Part shown: positions 24,435 through 32,452 of the stretch, piece after piece
Layout: each line of letters opens with the position of its first letter
Position numbering within the stretch: position 1 is the first letter of the stretch
Notes under the pieces: model-generated
What the model saw: the letters and a program-made list of their open reading frames with translations, nothing else
What the model was told of the DNA's origin: nothing
Database searches by the model: none
Origin: Streptomyces sp. LUP30
GTDB taxonomy: Bacteria; Actinomycetota; Actinomycetes; Streptomycetales; Streptomycetaceae
Assembly (NCBI RefSeq): GCF_001746365.1
Contig: NZ_MJAJ01000045.1
Coordinates: 25,932 to 72,859 of the forward strand
DNA: 46,928 nucleotides
Reading direction: 5' to 3'
Translations under genes and position numbers: made by a program

Positions 24435-26120
24435 ATGTCCGTACCGTCCTCCACCCTGCCGGCCCCCGCCGCACGGCGACCACCGGCCTCGCCACCGGCC
24501 CTGCGTCGGCCGCGCCGGTCTCTCGCACCGGCGAGGTACCGCGTCCCGCTCTTCGCCCTCGCCGTCGTCCTCCCGCTGTACTGGGGGTGGGACGCCTTTC
24601 TCGCGACGGGCGGCGGTGACCTCGCCGCGCAGTACGCGTGGGCGGGGTTCGTGGGCAGGCACCCGGACACGCCCTACGGGCTCTTCTGGTTCGGTGGCAC
24701 CCACACCGTCAACTACAGCGTGATCTCCCCGCACTTGATGGCCCTGATCGGTGTCCGCGCCGTCTCCGTGCTGTCCGGGGTCAGTGGCACCTGGATGCTG
24801 GCGATGCTCCTGGAGCGCACCGTTGCCCGCGTGTCGCTGGGGCCCGCGCTGGTCGGGGCGCTGGCCCTCTGGTACAACGTCGTGCTCGGCCGCACCACGT
24901 TCGCCCTGGGCCTGGCCTTCGCGCTGGCGGCCCTGCTCGCCGTGGCCGACCGCGCGCCCCGGCCCGCCCGGCTCGCCGCCGCCGCGTCCGGGGCGCTGTT
25001 CGCGACCATGGGCAGCCCGGTGGCCGGCCTCTTCCTGCTGGTGGCGGGCGCCGGATATCTGGTCGCCCGGCAGTACGGCAAATGCCTCGCCCTGGTCCTC
25101 CCGCCGGTCGCCGTCGTCGGCCTGACCACGTTGCTGTTCCCCTTCCAGGGCGAACAGCCCATGGCCGCGGGCCGCATGATCCTGCCCGTGCTGCTGTCGG
25201 CCGCCGTGGTGTGGGCGGCCCCGCGGGAGTGGCGGGTGGTGCGGGCGGCCGCCGTCCTGTATGCCGTCGGGGTCGTCCTGACCTGGCTGGTCCCCTCGCC
25301 CGTCGGCAACAACGTGGAGCGGCTCGCCCTGCTCTTCGCTCCCGCGGTGCTGCTCGCGGCCGCGCTGCACCGCCGCTCCCGAGGCATCCGGCACGGTGTC
25401 CGTCGCACCCGTATGCGGGCGATGGCCGTGGTGACCGCTCTCTCCGTCTCCTATCTCTGTGTGACGTCGCTGATGCATCTGCGCACCCCGGATCCCGTTC
25501 CGGGCTGGGTCACGCACACCGACGGAGTGCTGGCCGCGCTCGACCGGCTGGGCGCGGACCGCGGCCGGGTCGAACTGCCGACGGATCGCGACCACCGCGG
25601 GGCCACCCTCCTCGGCCCGCACGTCGAGCTGATGCGGGGCTGGAACCAGCAGCTGGACGTGGAACGGGGACGCCTGTTCTACGAGGGCGACCTCGACGGA
25701 CCGCGCTACCACGCCTGGCTGCGCCACTGGGCGGTCGGCTACGTCGTCCTGCACGACGGCACACCCGACCGGTCCGCGGAGCGCGAGACCGCTCTGATCA
25801 AGGAGGGACAGGACTGGCTGGAGCCCGTCTGGCAGGACCGCTACTGGAAGATCTACCGGGTCCGCGACACCCTGCCGCTGGTCTCCGCCCCGGCCGAGCT
25901 GCAGCACGCGGGAGAGGCGGAGCTGACGCTGAGGATGCCTCGCGCCGGAACGACCACCGTGCGGATCGAGTACTCGCCGTGGTTGCGGGTCAAGGGGGCG
26001 TGCGTCAGCGCGGACGGCCCGTGGACCCTGCTGACCGTGCCCCGGGCGGGCGTGTACCGGCTGACCTCCGACTACGCCGGAGGGCCTGTCGACGAGCGCG
26101 GTTGCTGGCTGGACGGATGA
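24435..26120 (+). CDS. Polytopic membrane protein with large extracytosolic tail
   Basis: 561 residues from ATG 24435 (an upstream in-frame GTG at 24384 is less likely). About ten hydrophobic segments lie between residues 35 and 330, and a hydrophilic C-terminal domain of about 190 residues (from about 370) follows. The first loop holds GGGDLAAQYAWAGFVGRHPDTPYG, cited in part: GGDLAAQ resembles acidic loop motifs of GT-C enzymes. The tail reads like an outside beta-rich domain (YWKIYRVRD; RAGTTTVRIEYSPWLRV). Sugar or lipid-linked substrate handling is possible but unproven. A very strong terminator follows at once. Its upstream neighbour region is non-coding. Confidence 0.65.
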   Translation: MSVPSSTLPAPAARRPPASPPALRRPRRSLAPARYRVPLFALAVVLPLYWGWDAFLATGGGDLAAQYAWAGFVGRHPDTPYGLFWFGGTHTVNYSVISPHLMALIGVRAVSVLSGVSGTWMLAMLLERTVARVSLGPALVGALALWYNVVLGRTTFALGLAFALAALLAVADRAPRPARLAAAASGALFATMGSPVAGLFLLVAGAGYLVARQYGKCLALVLPPVAVVGLTTLLFPFQGEQPMAAGRMILPVLLSAAVVWAAPREWRVVRAAAVLYAVGVVLTWLVPSPVGNNVERLALLFAPAVLLAAALHRRSRGIRHGVRRTRMRAMAVVTALSVSYLCVTSLMHLRTPDPVPGWVTHTDGVLAALDRLGADRGRVELPTDRDHRGATLLGPHVELMRGWNQQLDVERGRLFYEGDLDGPRYHAWLRHWAVGYVVLHDGTPDRSAERETALIKEGQDWLEPVWQDRYWKIYRVRDTLPLVSAPAELQHAGEAELTLRMPRAGTTTVRIEYSPWLRVKGACVSADGPWTLLTVPRAGVYRLTSDYAGGPVDERGCWLDG

Positions 26121-26127
26121 GGAATGA

Positions 26128-26161
26128 CCGCCTCCGCAGGGTGCGCGTCCTGCGGAGGCGG
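26128..26161 (+). terminator. Strong terminator after the membrane protein gene
   Basis: Perfect 13-bp arms (CCGCCTCCGCAGG / CCTGCGGAGGCGG) with an 8-base loop begin 8 bases after the stop at 26120. It isolates the lectin-tagged enzyme cluster from upstream transcription. Confidence 0.85.
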
Positions 26162-26393
26162 ACTTCCTCTCCCGCGGGTCTCGTCGCCGAGGATGCCGCG
26201 CGCTTCGGTGCCCGGTGGTGCATGCGGTAGGCCCTGGCGCATGCGGCAGGACTGCGCGCCCCGGTGGGCGCGGGGCGGACGAAGGCGCGGCTGCCGCACG
26301 CGACGGACGCGGTGCCCGGGCGACCGAGAAGTGCCGTGAGTCGCGGGGAACGGCGTCGGTCTGCGGGGGACCGTCACGCGTTCCGCGGCTCAC

Positions 26394-26455
26394 GTCGTAC
26401 CGGAAAGCGCCGAGCGAACCGATTCCACGCAAGCGCTTCGACGGGATGGTACGAC
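26394..26455. promoter_or_regulatory. Inverted repeat enclosing an AAGCGCTT operator-like core
   Basis: Arms GTCGTACC and GGTACGAC are perfect 8-bp complements 46 bases apart. Between them, at 26431-26438, sits the AAGCGCTT palindrome typical of LacI-family operators. Confidence 0.35.
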
Positions 26456-26874
26456 CGGCGGATCGAAGGGTCAATGGCATGCCGCACGGCGAGGGAGACG
26501 CCGCCACGCGGGCCGAGCCGCCGCCGCTCGGCCCGACGCCTTCCGGACCGGTGGTGCGTCCTGGGCTTCGACGGCTGCACCCCAGTTCAACGGCATGACG
26601 GGCGCTCACCCGGCGATCCCGGCCCGGCCGTCGGTCACACCCGCGGGCGCCCACCGCGCCCGGCACGGCGGGAGGATCCACCGCCTTTCGCCTGCCTCCG
26701 CCGCGGAATTGTTCGAGGGGGCGAACCGGCCCAGGACCGCTGAAATCAGCCGTCGAACCGATTCCGCGACAACGTTCACAGCGGAAGCCGCCACCCCCTT
26801 GACAGCCCAGTGAAGCCGGGAGCACCGTCTCCCCCCGAAACCTCTCTGCAATCTCGCTGTGAATTCGGCACCTT

Positions 26875-26884
26875 CAAGCGCTTC
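26875..26884. promoter_or_regulatory. Second CAAGCGCTTC operator-like site
   Basis: The same CAAGCGCTTC word as at 26430-26439 recurs about 62 bases before the arabinofuranosidase start. LacI-family regulators commonly repress Streptomyces polysaccharide hydrolase genes through such CG-centred palindromes. The regulator is not in the window. Confidence 0.4.
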
Positions 26885-26901
26885 CGGTCTGTCAGCGCCA
26901 C

Positions 26902-26922
26902 CAACACGACCCGATCGTGTTG
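26902..26922. promoter_or_regulatory. Perfect inverted repeat in the leader of the first arabinofuranosidase
   Basis: CAACACGA-cccga-TCGTGTTG is a perfect 8-bp dyad located between the CAAGCGCTTC site and the ribosome binding site. It may be an operator or an RNA hairpin near the translation start. Confidence 0.45.
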
Positions 26923-26945
26923 CGCCGGCACGGGAGGGAGATCAG

Positions 26946-28541
26946 ATGGGCACCATGCGCACAAGACGCCGCCTGTGGTCCGTGAACGGAGGCGTGCACC
27001 GGCTGATCGCGGCCGTACGGCGCCGCGGCAGGCCCGACGACGCGCCGGGCCGCGCCCCCGACGTCCGGCCGGCGCGCCCGCCCGGCTCCCGGCCGAAGGC
27101 GTTCGCCCGCGCGGGGGCCGCAGCCGTGCTGGTCGTCGGCGCGCTGGCCGGCGCCACGGTCTCGGCGGCCACGGCCCGTGCCGACACCTCCGGGCCGTGC
27201 GACCTCTACGCGGCGGGCGGTACGCCCTGCGTGGCGGCGCACAGCACGACACGAGCGCTGTACGCCTCGTACAACGGGTCGCTGTACCAGGTCCGGCGTG
27301 CCTCGGACAACACCACCCGGAACATCGGCGTCCTGAGCGCGGGCGGGTACGCCGACGCCGCCGCCCAGGACTCGTTCTGCTCGGGGACGACCTGCCTCAT
27401 CACGATCGTCTACGACCAGTCCGGCCGCGGAAACCACCTCACCCAGGCGCCCGGAGGCGGGGCCGCGGGCGGCCCCGACAACCTCGCGAACGCGACCGCC
27501 GCGCCCACCACGGTGGGCGGTCACAAGGCCTACGGCGTCTTCGTGGCGCCCGGCACCGGTTACCGCAACAACCACACCAACGGCATCGCGACCGGGGACA
27601 ACCCCGAGGGCATGTACGCGATCTTCGACGGCACGCACTACAACGGCGGCTGCTGCTTCGACTACGGCAACGCCGAGACGGACAGCAACGACGACGGCAA
27701 CGGCACGATGGAGGCCATCTACTTCGGCAACATCAAGGTCTGGGGCTACGGCGCGGGCAACGGCCCCTGGATCATGGCCGACCTGGAGAACGGCCTGTTC
27801 TCCGGGGTGAACCAGCACTACAACGCGAACGACCCGAGCATCAGCCACCGCTACACGACCGCCGTCGTCAAGGGCGGTCCGAACCACTGGGCGATCCGCG
27901 GGGGCAACGCCCAGTCCGGCGGCCTGTCCACCTTCTACGACGGGCCGCGTCCCAACGTGTCGGGCTACAACCCGATGCGGAAGCAGGGCGCCATCATCCT
28001 GGGCATCGGCGGCGACAACAGCAAGGGCGCCCAAGGCACCTTCTACGAAGGGGTGATGACCTCCGGCTACCCGTCGGACGCCACCGAAAACGCGGTGCAG
28101 GCCAACATCACCGCGGCCGGATACAGCAACTCCTCCGGCGGCACGAGCACCGGCGCCCTGCACGCGGTGGGCGCGGGCAAGTGCCTGGACGTGCCGAACT
28201 CGTCCACCACGGCCGGCACCCAGCTGCAGATCTGGGACTGCAGCGGCGCCGCCAACCAGACCTGGACCCGCACGTCCTCCAACCAGCTGACCGTCTACGG
28301 CGGCAGCGGCCAGATGTGCCTGGACGCGTACGGCAACCAGACCTCCGCCGGAACCAAGGTGGTGACGTGGCCATGCAGCGGCGGCGCCAACCAGCAGTGG
28401 CGGCTGAACTCCGACGGCACGGTCACCGGCGTCCAGTCGGGGCTCTGCCTCGACGTCACCGGCGCCTCCACGGCCAACGGCGCCCTGGCCGAACTCTGGA
28501 CGTGCAACGGTCGGTCCAACCAGCAATGGAATCTCAGCTGA
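26946..28541 (+). CDS. Secreted GH54 alpha-L-arabinofuranosidase with C-terminal CBM13 lectin
   Basis: 531 residues from ATG 26946 (GGAGGGAG 5 bases upstream). The N-terminus is unusually long: about 55 basic residues precede the hydrophobic core, and cleavage is predicted near Ala 79. The GH54 domain (about 80-395) has CDLYAAGGTPCVAAHST, GGCCFDYGN with the vicinal cysteines known from this family, MADLENGLFSG (Glu 281, likely nucleophile), IGGDNS (Asp 357, likely acid/base) and FYEGVMTSGYPSD. The usual C-terminal CBM42 is absent. Instead a three-repeat ricin-type module (about 400-531) carries KCLDV and NQQW motifs. The enzyme should release terminal arabinofuranose from arabinan, arabinoxylan or arabinogalactan. 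It seems to be a single-gene unit. Confidence 0.9.
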   Translation: MGTMRTRRRLWSVNGGVHRLIAAVRRRGRPDDAPGRAPDVRPARPPGSRPKAFARAGAAAVLVVGALAGATVSAATARADTSGPCDLYAAGGTPCVAAHSTTRALYASYNGSLYQVRRASDNTTRNIGVLSAGGYADAAAQDSFCSGTTCLITIVYDQSGRGNHLTQAPGGGAAGGPDNLANATAAPTTVGGHKAYGVFVAPGTGYRNNHTNGIATGDNPEGMYAIFDGTHYNGGCCFDYGNAETDSNDDGNGTMEAIYFGNIKVWGYGAGNGPWIMADLENGLFSGVNQHYNANDPSISHRYTTAVVKGGPNHWAIRGGNAQSGGLSTFYDGPRPNVSGYNPMRKQGAIILGIGGDNSKGAQGTFYEGVMTSGYPSDATENAVQANITAAGYSNSSGGTSTGALHAVGAGKCLDVPNSSTTAGTQLQIWDCSGAANQTWTRTSSNQLTVYGGSGQMCLDAYGNQTSAGTKVVTWPCSGGANQQWRLNSDGTVTGVQSGLCLDVTGASTANGALAELWTCNGRSNQQWNLS

Positions 28542-28544
28542 CCT

Positions 28545-28614
28545 GAACGGCTCCACGCACGAACGGCTCCACGGACGAACGGCTCCACGCACCACCTGGA
28601 ACGGTTCGACGCAC
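28545..28614. repeat. Tandem 16-bp repeat array between hydrolase genes 1 and 2
   Basis: Three contiguous 16-bp units of GAACGGCTCCACG(C/G)AC occupy 28545-28560, 28561-28576 and 28577-28592. A diverged fourth unit (GAACGGTTCGACGCAC) lies at 28599-28614, and a partial fifth starts at 28618. The array begins 4 bases after the stop codon. It is non-coding on the plus strand and precedes the gene at 28727 by about 110 bases. Confidence 0.85.
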
Positions 28615-28726
28615 CTCGAACGGCGCCGGCCCGTGGCCGGCTCACCCCGGCCGCGGGCCCTTCGACGCCGAACACCCGCCACACCCGCCCCGACCGGCCG
28701 ACACGCACCACCACTGGAGGATGAGG

Positions 28727-31177
28727 ATGTCCAGATCCGCAGTGCTCCGCGGCCTCTGGGCCGCCCCCTTGGCTCTGCTCGCCCTGCTGGCCCAGAGCAT
28801 GGCGACGGCCGGGGCCGCGTCGGCCGTGCCCGCGGCGCGCCACGCGGCGGCCGTCGACCTGTACGTGGCTCCGGGCGCGGCACCCGGCGGGAACGGCACC
28901 GCCGGGCAGCCGTTCGCGACGATCGACCAGGCGCGGCAGCCCGCGCACCGGCTCTCCGTCGACGCGGACGTCGTGGTCCATCTGGCCGGTGGCACTTACC
29001 GGTTGTCCGAGCCCCTGGCCTTCGGCTCCGATGACGGCGGCCAGAACGGCCACACCATCACCTACCAGGCCGTGTCCGGACAGCAGCCGGTCGTCAGTGG
29101 AGCCCAACAGGTATCAGGTTGGCAGGTTCATGATCAGAATGCCAATATCTGGTCGGCCCACGTCGGCGCCGGCGCGAACACGCGTCAGTTGTACGTGAAC
29201 GGCAAGGAAGCGATGCGCGCGGCGATCCAGGTGCCGCGCTCCGCCTTCACCTTCACGCAGACCGGCCTGACCCTCAACGACTCCTCCCTCGACTACCTGG
29301 CCGGCCTTTCGGACCAGAGCCACATGGAAGTCGAGAGCGTCAACTCCTTCACCGACCGCTACGCGCCGGTCCAGTCGATCAGCGGCAGAACCATCACCAT
29401 GCGGCAGCCCGCGTGGAACAACAACTCCTGGGGCTACGACACCGTCAACGCGCCCTTCGCCGGCGGGACCATGTACCTGGAGAACAACTACGCGTTCCTC
29501 AAGCAGGCCGGACAGTGGTACCTCGACTCGTCCACCGGCGACCTGTACTACCGGGCCCAGCCGGGACAGAACCCGAACAGCCTCGACGTCGAACTGCCCC
29601 GGCTGCAGAGCCTGCTCGGCATCAGCGGCAGCTACGGCTCCCCGGCAGCGGGCCTGGCGTTCACCGGCGTCCGGTTCACGGGCACCACCTGGCTCGGCCC
29701 GAGCGGACCCGACGGCTACGCGGACCAGCAGAGCGGCGCGCACATCACCGGCGCCTACGCGATGCCCGCCAACTGGCTCAGCACCTGCAAGTCGGGGTGC
29801 ACACAGTTCGAGGCCACCCGCAACCGCTGGGCTCAGATGCCCGCGGCCGTACAGGTCTCCGCCGCCACCGGCATCACGTTCTCCGGCGACACGTTCTCCG
29901 AACTCGGACAGGCCGGACTGGGCGTGGGCAACGACGGCGTCGCCACGGCCTCCGGCACCGGACTCGGCGCGCGCGACATCACCGTCACCGGCAACACCTT
30001 CACCGACATCGCAGGCGGCGGCATCCAGGTCGGCGGGATCCAGCCGGACGCGCACCACCCGGGCAACGCGCAGATGACCAACCAGAACATCGTCGTCAGC
30101 GACAACCGGGTCAGCGCGGTGGGCACCGACTACAAGGAGACCGCGGGCATCCTGTCCACCTACGTCACGAACGCGACGATCACCCACAACCAGTGCGACC
30201 ACCTGCCCTACGACGGGATCGACATCGGCTGGGGCTGGGGCGTCAACGACCCGGGCGGCAGCCAGGACTACGTCAACAGGGGCACGTACGCCTATCAGCC
30301 CGTCTACAGCACCCCCACGACGCTGAAGAACAACACCGTCTCCCACAACCTGGTCTTCGACACCAAGAAGGCGATGTTCGACGGCGGCAGCATCTACAGC
30401 CTGTCCGCGAGCCCCGGCTCGGTGATCTCCGACAACTACATGTACGGCAACAACCACACCACCGCGCTGTACCTCGACGAGGGCTCCCGGTACCTGACGG
30501 TGTCCCGCAACGTGGTGCAGGACGCGGGCAACTGGGCGCTGACCAACGCCAACGGCAACAACCACACCGACGACAGCACCTTCTCCGGCAACTGGTACAA
30601 CGGCGGCAACACCTATGTGGCCACCGGTCCTCCGCACAACAACGTCCTCACCGGCAACGTCCTGGTCAGCGGCGTCAACTGGCCGCAGGGCGCGCAACAG
30701 GTCATCCAGCAGGCGGGCGTCCGGGCGGCGCCCGGCGGTGACGGCTTCCCCACCGGCCGTCATCAACTGGTGATCGGCAGCAACAGCCTGTGCCTGGACG
30801 TGTCCGGCGGCTCCACCGGTGCGGGCGCCGTGGTCGACCAGTGGACCTGCAACGGGCAGAGCAACCAGCAGTTCGAGTTCGTGCCGTCCTCGGGTGGTTA
30901 CGGGCAACTGCGGGCGCAGCACTCCGGGCAGGTCGTGGCGGTGTCGGGCGGCTCCACGACCGCCGGGACGCCAGACATCGTGCAGCAGGCCCCGGACGGA
31001 GCCGCCGCCGCCCTGTGGCTGCCGGTGCGGCAGTCCGACGGCTCGTTCTCCTTCCGGAACAAGAACAGCGGCCTGTGCCTGGACGTCTACGGCGGCGGCA
31101 GCAACCTCGGCCAGCAGCTCGACCAATGGCCCTGCAAGAACACGGCCGGCGGCAACCAGGACTTCACCCCCCGCTGA
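28727..31177 (+). CDS. Secreted right-handed beta-helix hydrolase (GH141-like) with ricin-type lectin
   Basis: 816 residues from ATG 28727: GGAGG at 28716-28720 sits 6 bases upstream, while ATG 28721 abuts it. A signal peptide (RSAVLRGLWAAPLALLALLA) is followed by DLYVAPGAAPGGNGTAGQPF and ATIDQAR. Later come RQLYVNGKEAMRA, GQWYLDSSTGDLYYR and a long parallel beta-helix with Asn-rich turns (ITFSGDTFSELG, ITVTGNTF, NNTVSHNLV, SRNVVQDAG). This matches the layout of GH141 enzymes, whose members include alpha-L-fucosidases and xylanases, so the substrate is open. The lectin (about 680-816) is nearly the same type as that of the gene at 37613. It probably starts a three-gene unit. Confidence 0.8.
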   Translation: MSRSAVLRGLWAAPLALLALLAQSMATAGAASAVPAARHAAAVDLYVAPGAAPGGNGTAGQPFATIDQARQPAHRLSVDADVVVHLAGGTYRLSEPLAFGSDDGGQNGHTITYQAVSGQQPVVSGAQQVSGWQVHDQNANIWSAHVGAGANTRQLYVNGKEAMRAAIQVPRSAFTFTQTGLTLNDSSLDYLAGLSDQSHMEVESVNSFTDRYAPVQSISGRTITMRQPAWNNNSWGYDTVNAPFAGGTMYLENNYAFLKQAGQWYLDSSTGDLYYRAQPGQNPNSLDVELPRLQSLLGISGSYGSPAAGLAFTGVRFTGTTWLGPSGPDGYADQQSGAHITGAYAMPANWLSTCKSGCTQFEATRNRWAQMPAAVQVSAATGITFSGDTFSELGQAGLGVGNDGVATASGTGLGARDITVTGNTFTDIAGGGIQVGGIQPDAHHPGNAQMTNQNIVVSDNRVSAVGTDYKETAGILSTYVTNATITHNQCDHLPYDGIDIGWGWGVNDPGGSQDYVNRGTYAYQPVYSTPTTLKNNTVSHNLVFDTKKAMFDGGSIYSLSASPGSVISDNYMYGNNHTTALYLDEGSRYLTVSRNVVQDAGNWALTNANGNNHTDDSTFSGNWYNGGNTYVATGPPHNNVLTGNVLVSGVNWPQGAQQVIQQAGVRAAPGGDGFPTGRHQLVIGSNSLCLDVSGGSTGAGAVVDQWTCNGQSNQQFEFVPSSGGYGQLRAQHSGQVVAVSGGSTTAGTPDIVQQAPDGAAAALWLPVRQSDGSFSFRNKNSGLCLDVYGGGSNLGQQLDQWPCKNTAGGNQDFTPR

Positions 31178-31230
31178 CCGGCCGACCGGTCGTCCCGTCC
31201 ACCCACTGTCCCCCACCGGTGAGGAACCCG

Positions 31231-32379
31231 ATGAAGCTGACGAAGAAGTACCCGGCACTCCTGGCCGCGGCGCTGACGACCGCGCTCGGCACGGGCGTCG
31301 CGCTGCCCGCGGCCGCGGCCACCGGCGCCGAGCCGCCGCGCTCCGCCGTGCGGGCCGCCGCCGCGCCGGCCGCCTTGCGCGTGATGCCGTTGGGCGACTC
31401 GATCACCTGGGGCGTCGGCAGCCCGTCCGGGAACAGTTACCGGGGCTTCCTGGGGAACCAGCTGTCGGCCGACGGGCATGCCCTGGACTTCGTCGGCTCG
31501 GGCCGCAACGGCACCATGTCCGACCCGGACAACGAAGGCCACTCCGGCTGGCGGATCGACCAGATCGCCGGGATCGCCGACTCCGTGCTGGCCCGTCACC
31601 GCCCCAACGTGGTCACCCTGGAGATCGGCACCAACGACCTCAACGGCAACTACCAGGTCGCGACCGCCCCCGACCGGCTCCGTTCGCTCATCGACCAGAT
31701 CACCCGCGACGCCCCCGACGCGACCGTCCTCGTCGGCACCGTCATCGTCTCGACCAGCGGAACCGAGGAGGCCAACCGGCCCGGGTTCAACGCCAGGCTC
31801 CCCGGAATCGTCCAGGCCGAGCAGGCCGCCGGCAAGCACGTACGCCTGGTGGACATGAGCGCGCTGACCGGCGCGGACCTGTCCGACTCCCTGCATCCCA
31901 ACGACAACGGCTTCCGCAAGATGGCCGACGCCTTCCACGCCGGGGTCCAGGCCGCGGACGCGGCTGGCTGGATCAAGCCGCCGGTCCCCGTGGGCGGACA
32001 GGTGCGCTCCGGCATCGCGGGGAAGTGCCTCGACGTCAACGGCGGCAACAACGGCAACGGGACCGCCGCGGACATCTCGTCCTGCAACGGCTCCGCCGCG
32101 CAGCAGTGGTCCGCCCGCTCCGACGGCACCCTGCGGGTCCTCGGGAAGTGCCTCGACGTCGCCGGCCGAGGCACGGCCAACGGCACGAAGATCCAGATCT
32201 GGGACTGCAACGGCGGCGCCAACCAGCAATGGCAGTCCTATGGCGGCGGCTACCGCAACCCGGTCTCCGGCCGATGCCTCGACGACCCCGGCGCGTCCGC
32301 CACCGACGGCACGCAACTCGTCCTGTGGGACTGCAACGGCGCCGCGAACCAGCAGTGGACCGCGCTGCCGGTCACCTGA
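31231..32379 (+). CDS. Secreted SGNH esterase (CE3-like acetylxylan esterase) with CBM13
   Basis: 382 residues. A signal peptide (MKLTKKYPALLAAALTTALG) leads into an SGNH-hydrolase domain (about 50-245): block I MPLGDSITWG (Ser 57), block III LEIGTNDLNG, and the C-terminal DxxH of DSLHPND (Asp 219, His 222). EGHSGWRIDQIAGI and the overall length fit carbohydrate esterase family 3. It should remove acetyl groups from xylan or similar polymers. The C-terminal CBM13 (about 255-382) carries three KCLDV/QQW-type repeats. ATG 31231 has a GAGGAA site. The gene is 53 bases after the beta-helix gene, so co-transcription is likely. Confidence 0.87.
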   Translation: MKLTKKYPALLAAALTTALGTGVALPAAAATGAEPPRSAVRAAAAPAALRVMPLGDSITWGVGSPSGNSYRGFLGNQLSADGHALDFVGSGRNGTMSDPDNEGHSGWRIDQIAGIADSVLARHRPNVVTLEIGTNDLNGNYQVATAPDRLRSLIDQITRDAPDATVLVGTVIVSTSGTEEANRPGFNARLPGIVQAEQAAGKHVRLVDMSALTGADLSDSLHPNDNGFRKMADAFHAGVQAADAAGWIKPPVPVGGQVRSGIAGKCLDVNGGNNGNGTAADISSCNGSAAQQWSARSDGTLRVLGKCLDVAGRGTANGTKIQIWDCNGGANQQWQSYGGGYRNPVSGRCLDDPGASATDGTQLVLWDCNGAANQQWTALPVT

Positions 32380-32452
32380 GCCCTCGTCCCGGCTCCACCA
32401 CGGCACCGTCTCGCGGTCGTCGTCCCCCCACGTCCAAGGAGAAGGATCCTCT

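Larger units (their letters stand above)
26162..26945. other. Long upstream control region of the lectin-tagged hydrolase cluster
   Basis: Nearly 800 bases lack a supported gene. Elements seen: an inverted repeat GTCGTACC (26394-26401) / GGTACGAC (26448-26455) enclosing a CAAGCGCTTC site; the same 10-mer again at 26875-26884; and a leader inverted repeat at 26902-26922. GC content falls in 26700-26900. The size and the repeated sites suggest a complex promoter region for the first arabinofuranosidase. Confidence 0.5.

Noticed and set aside
28545..28620. CRISPR-like array
   Set aside because: The 16-bp units abut each other without unique spacers, there are too few of them, and no cas gene is near.
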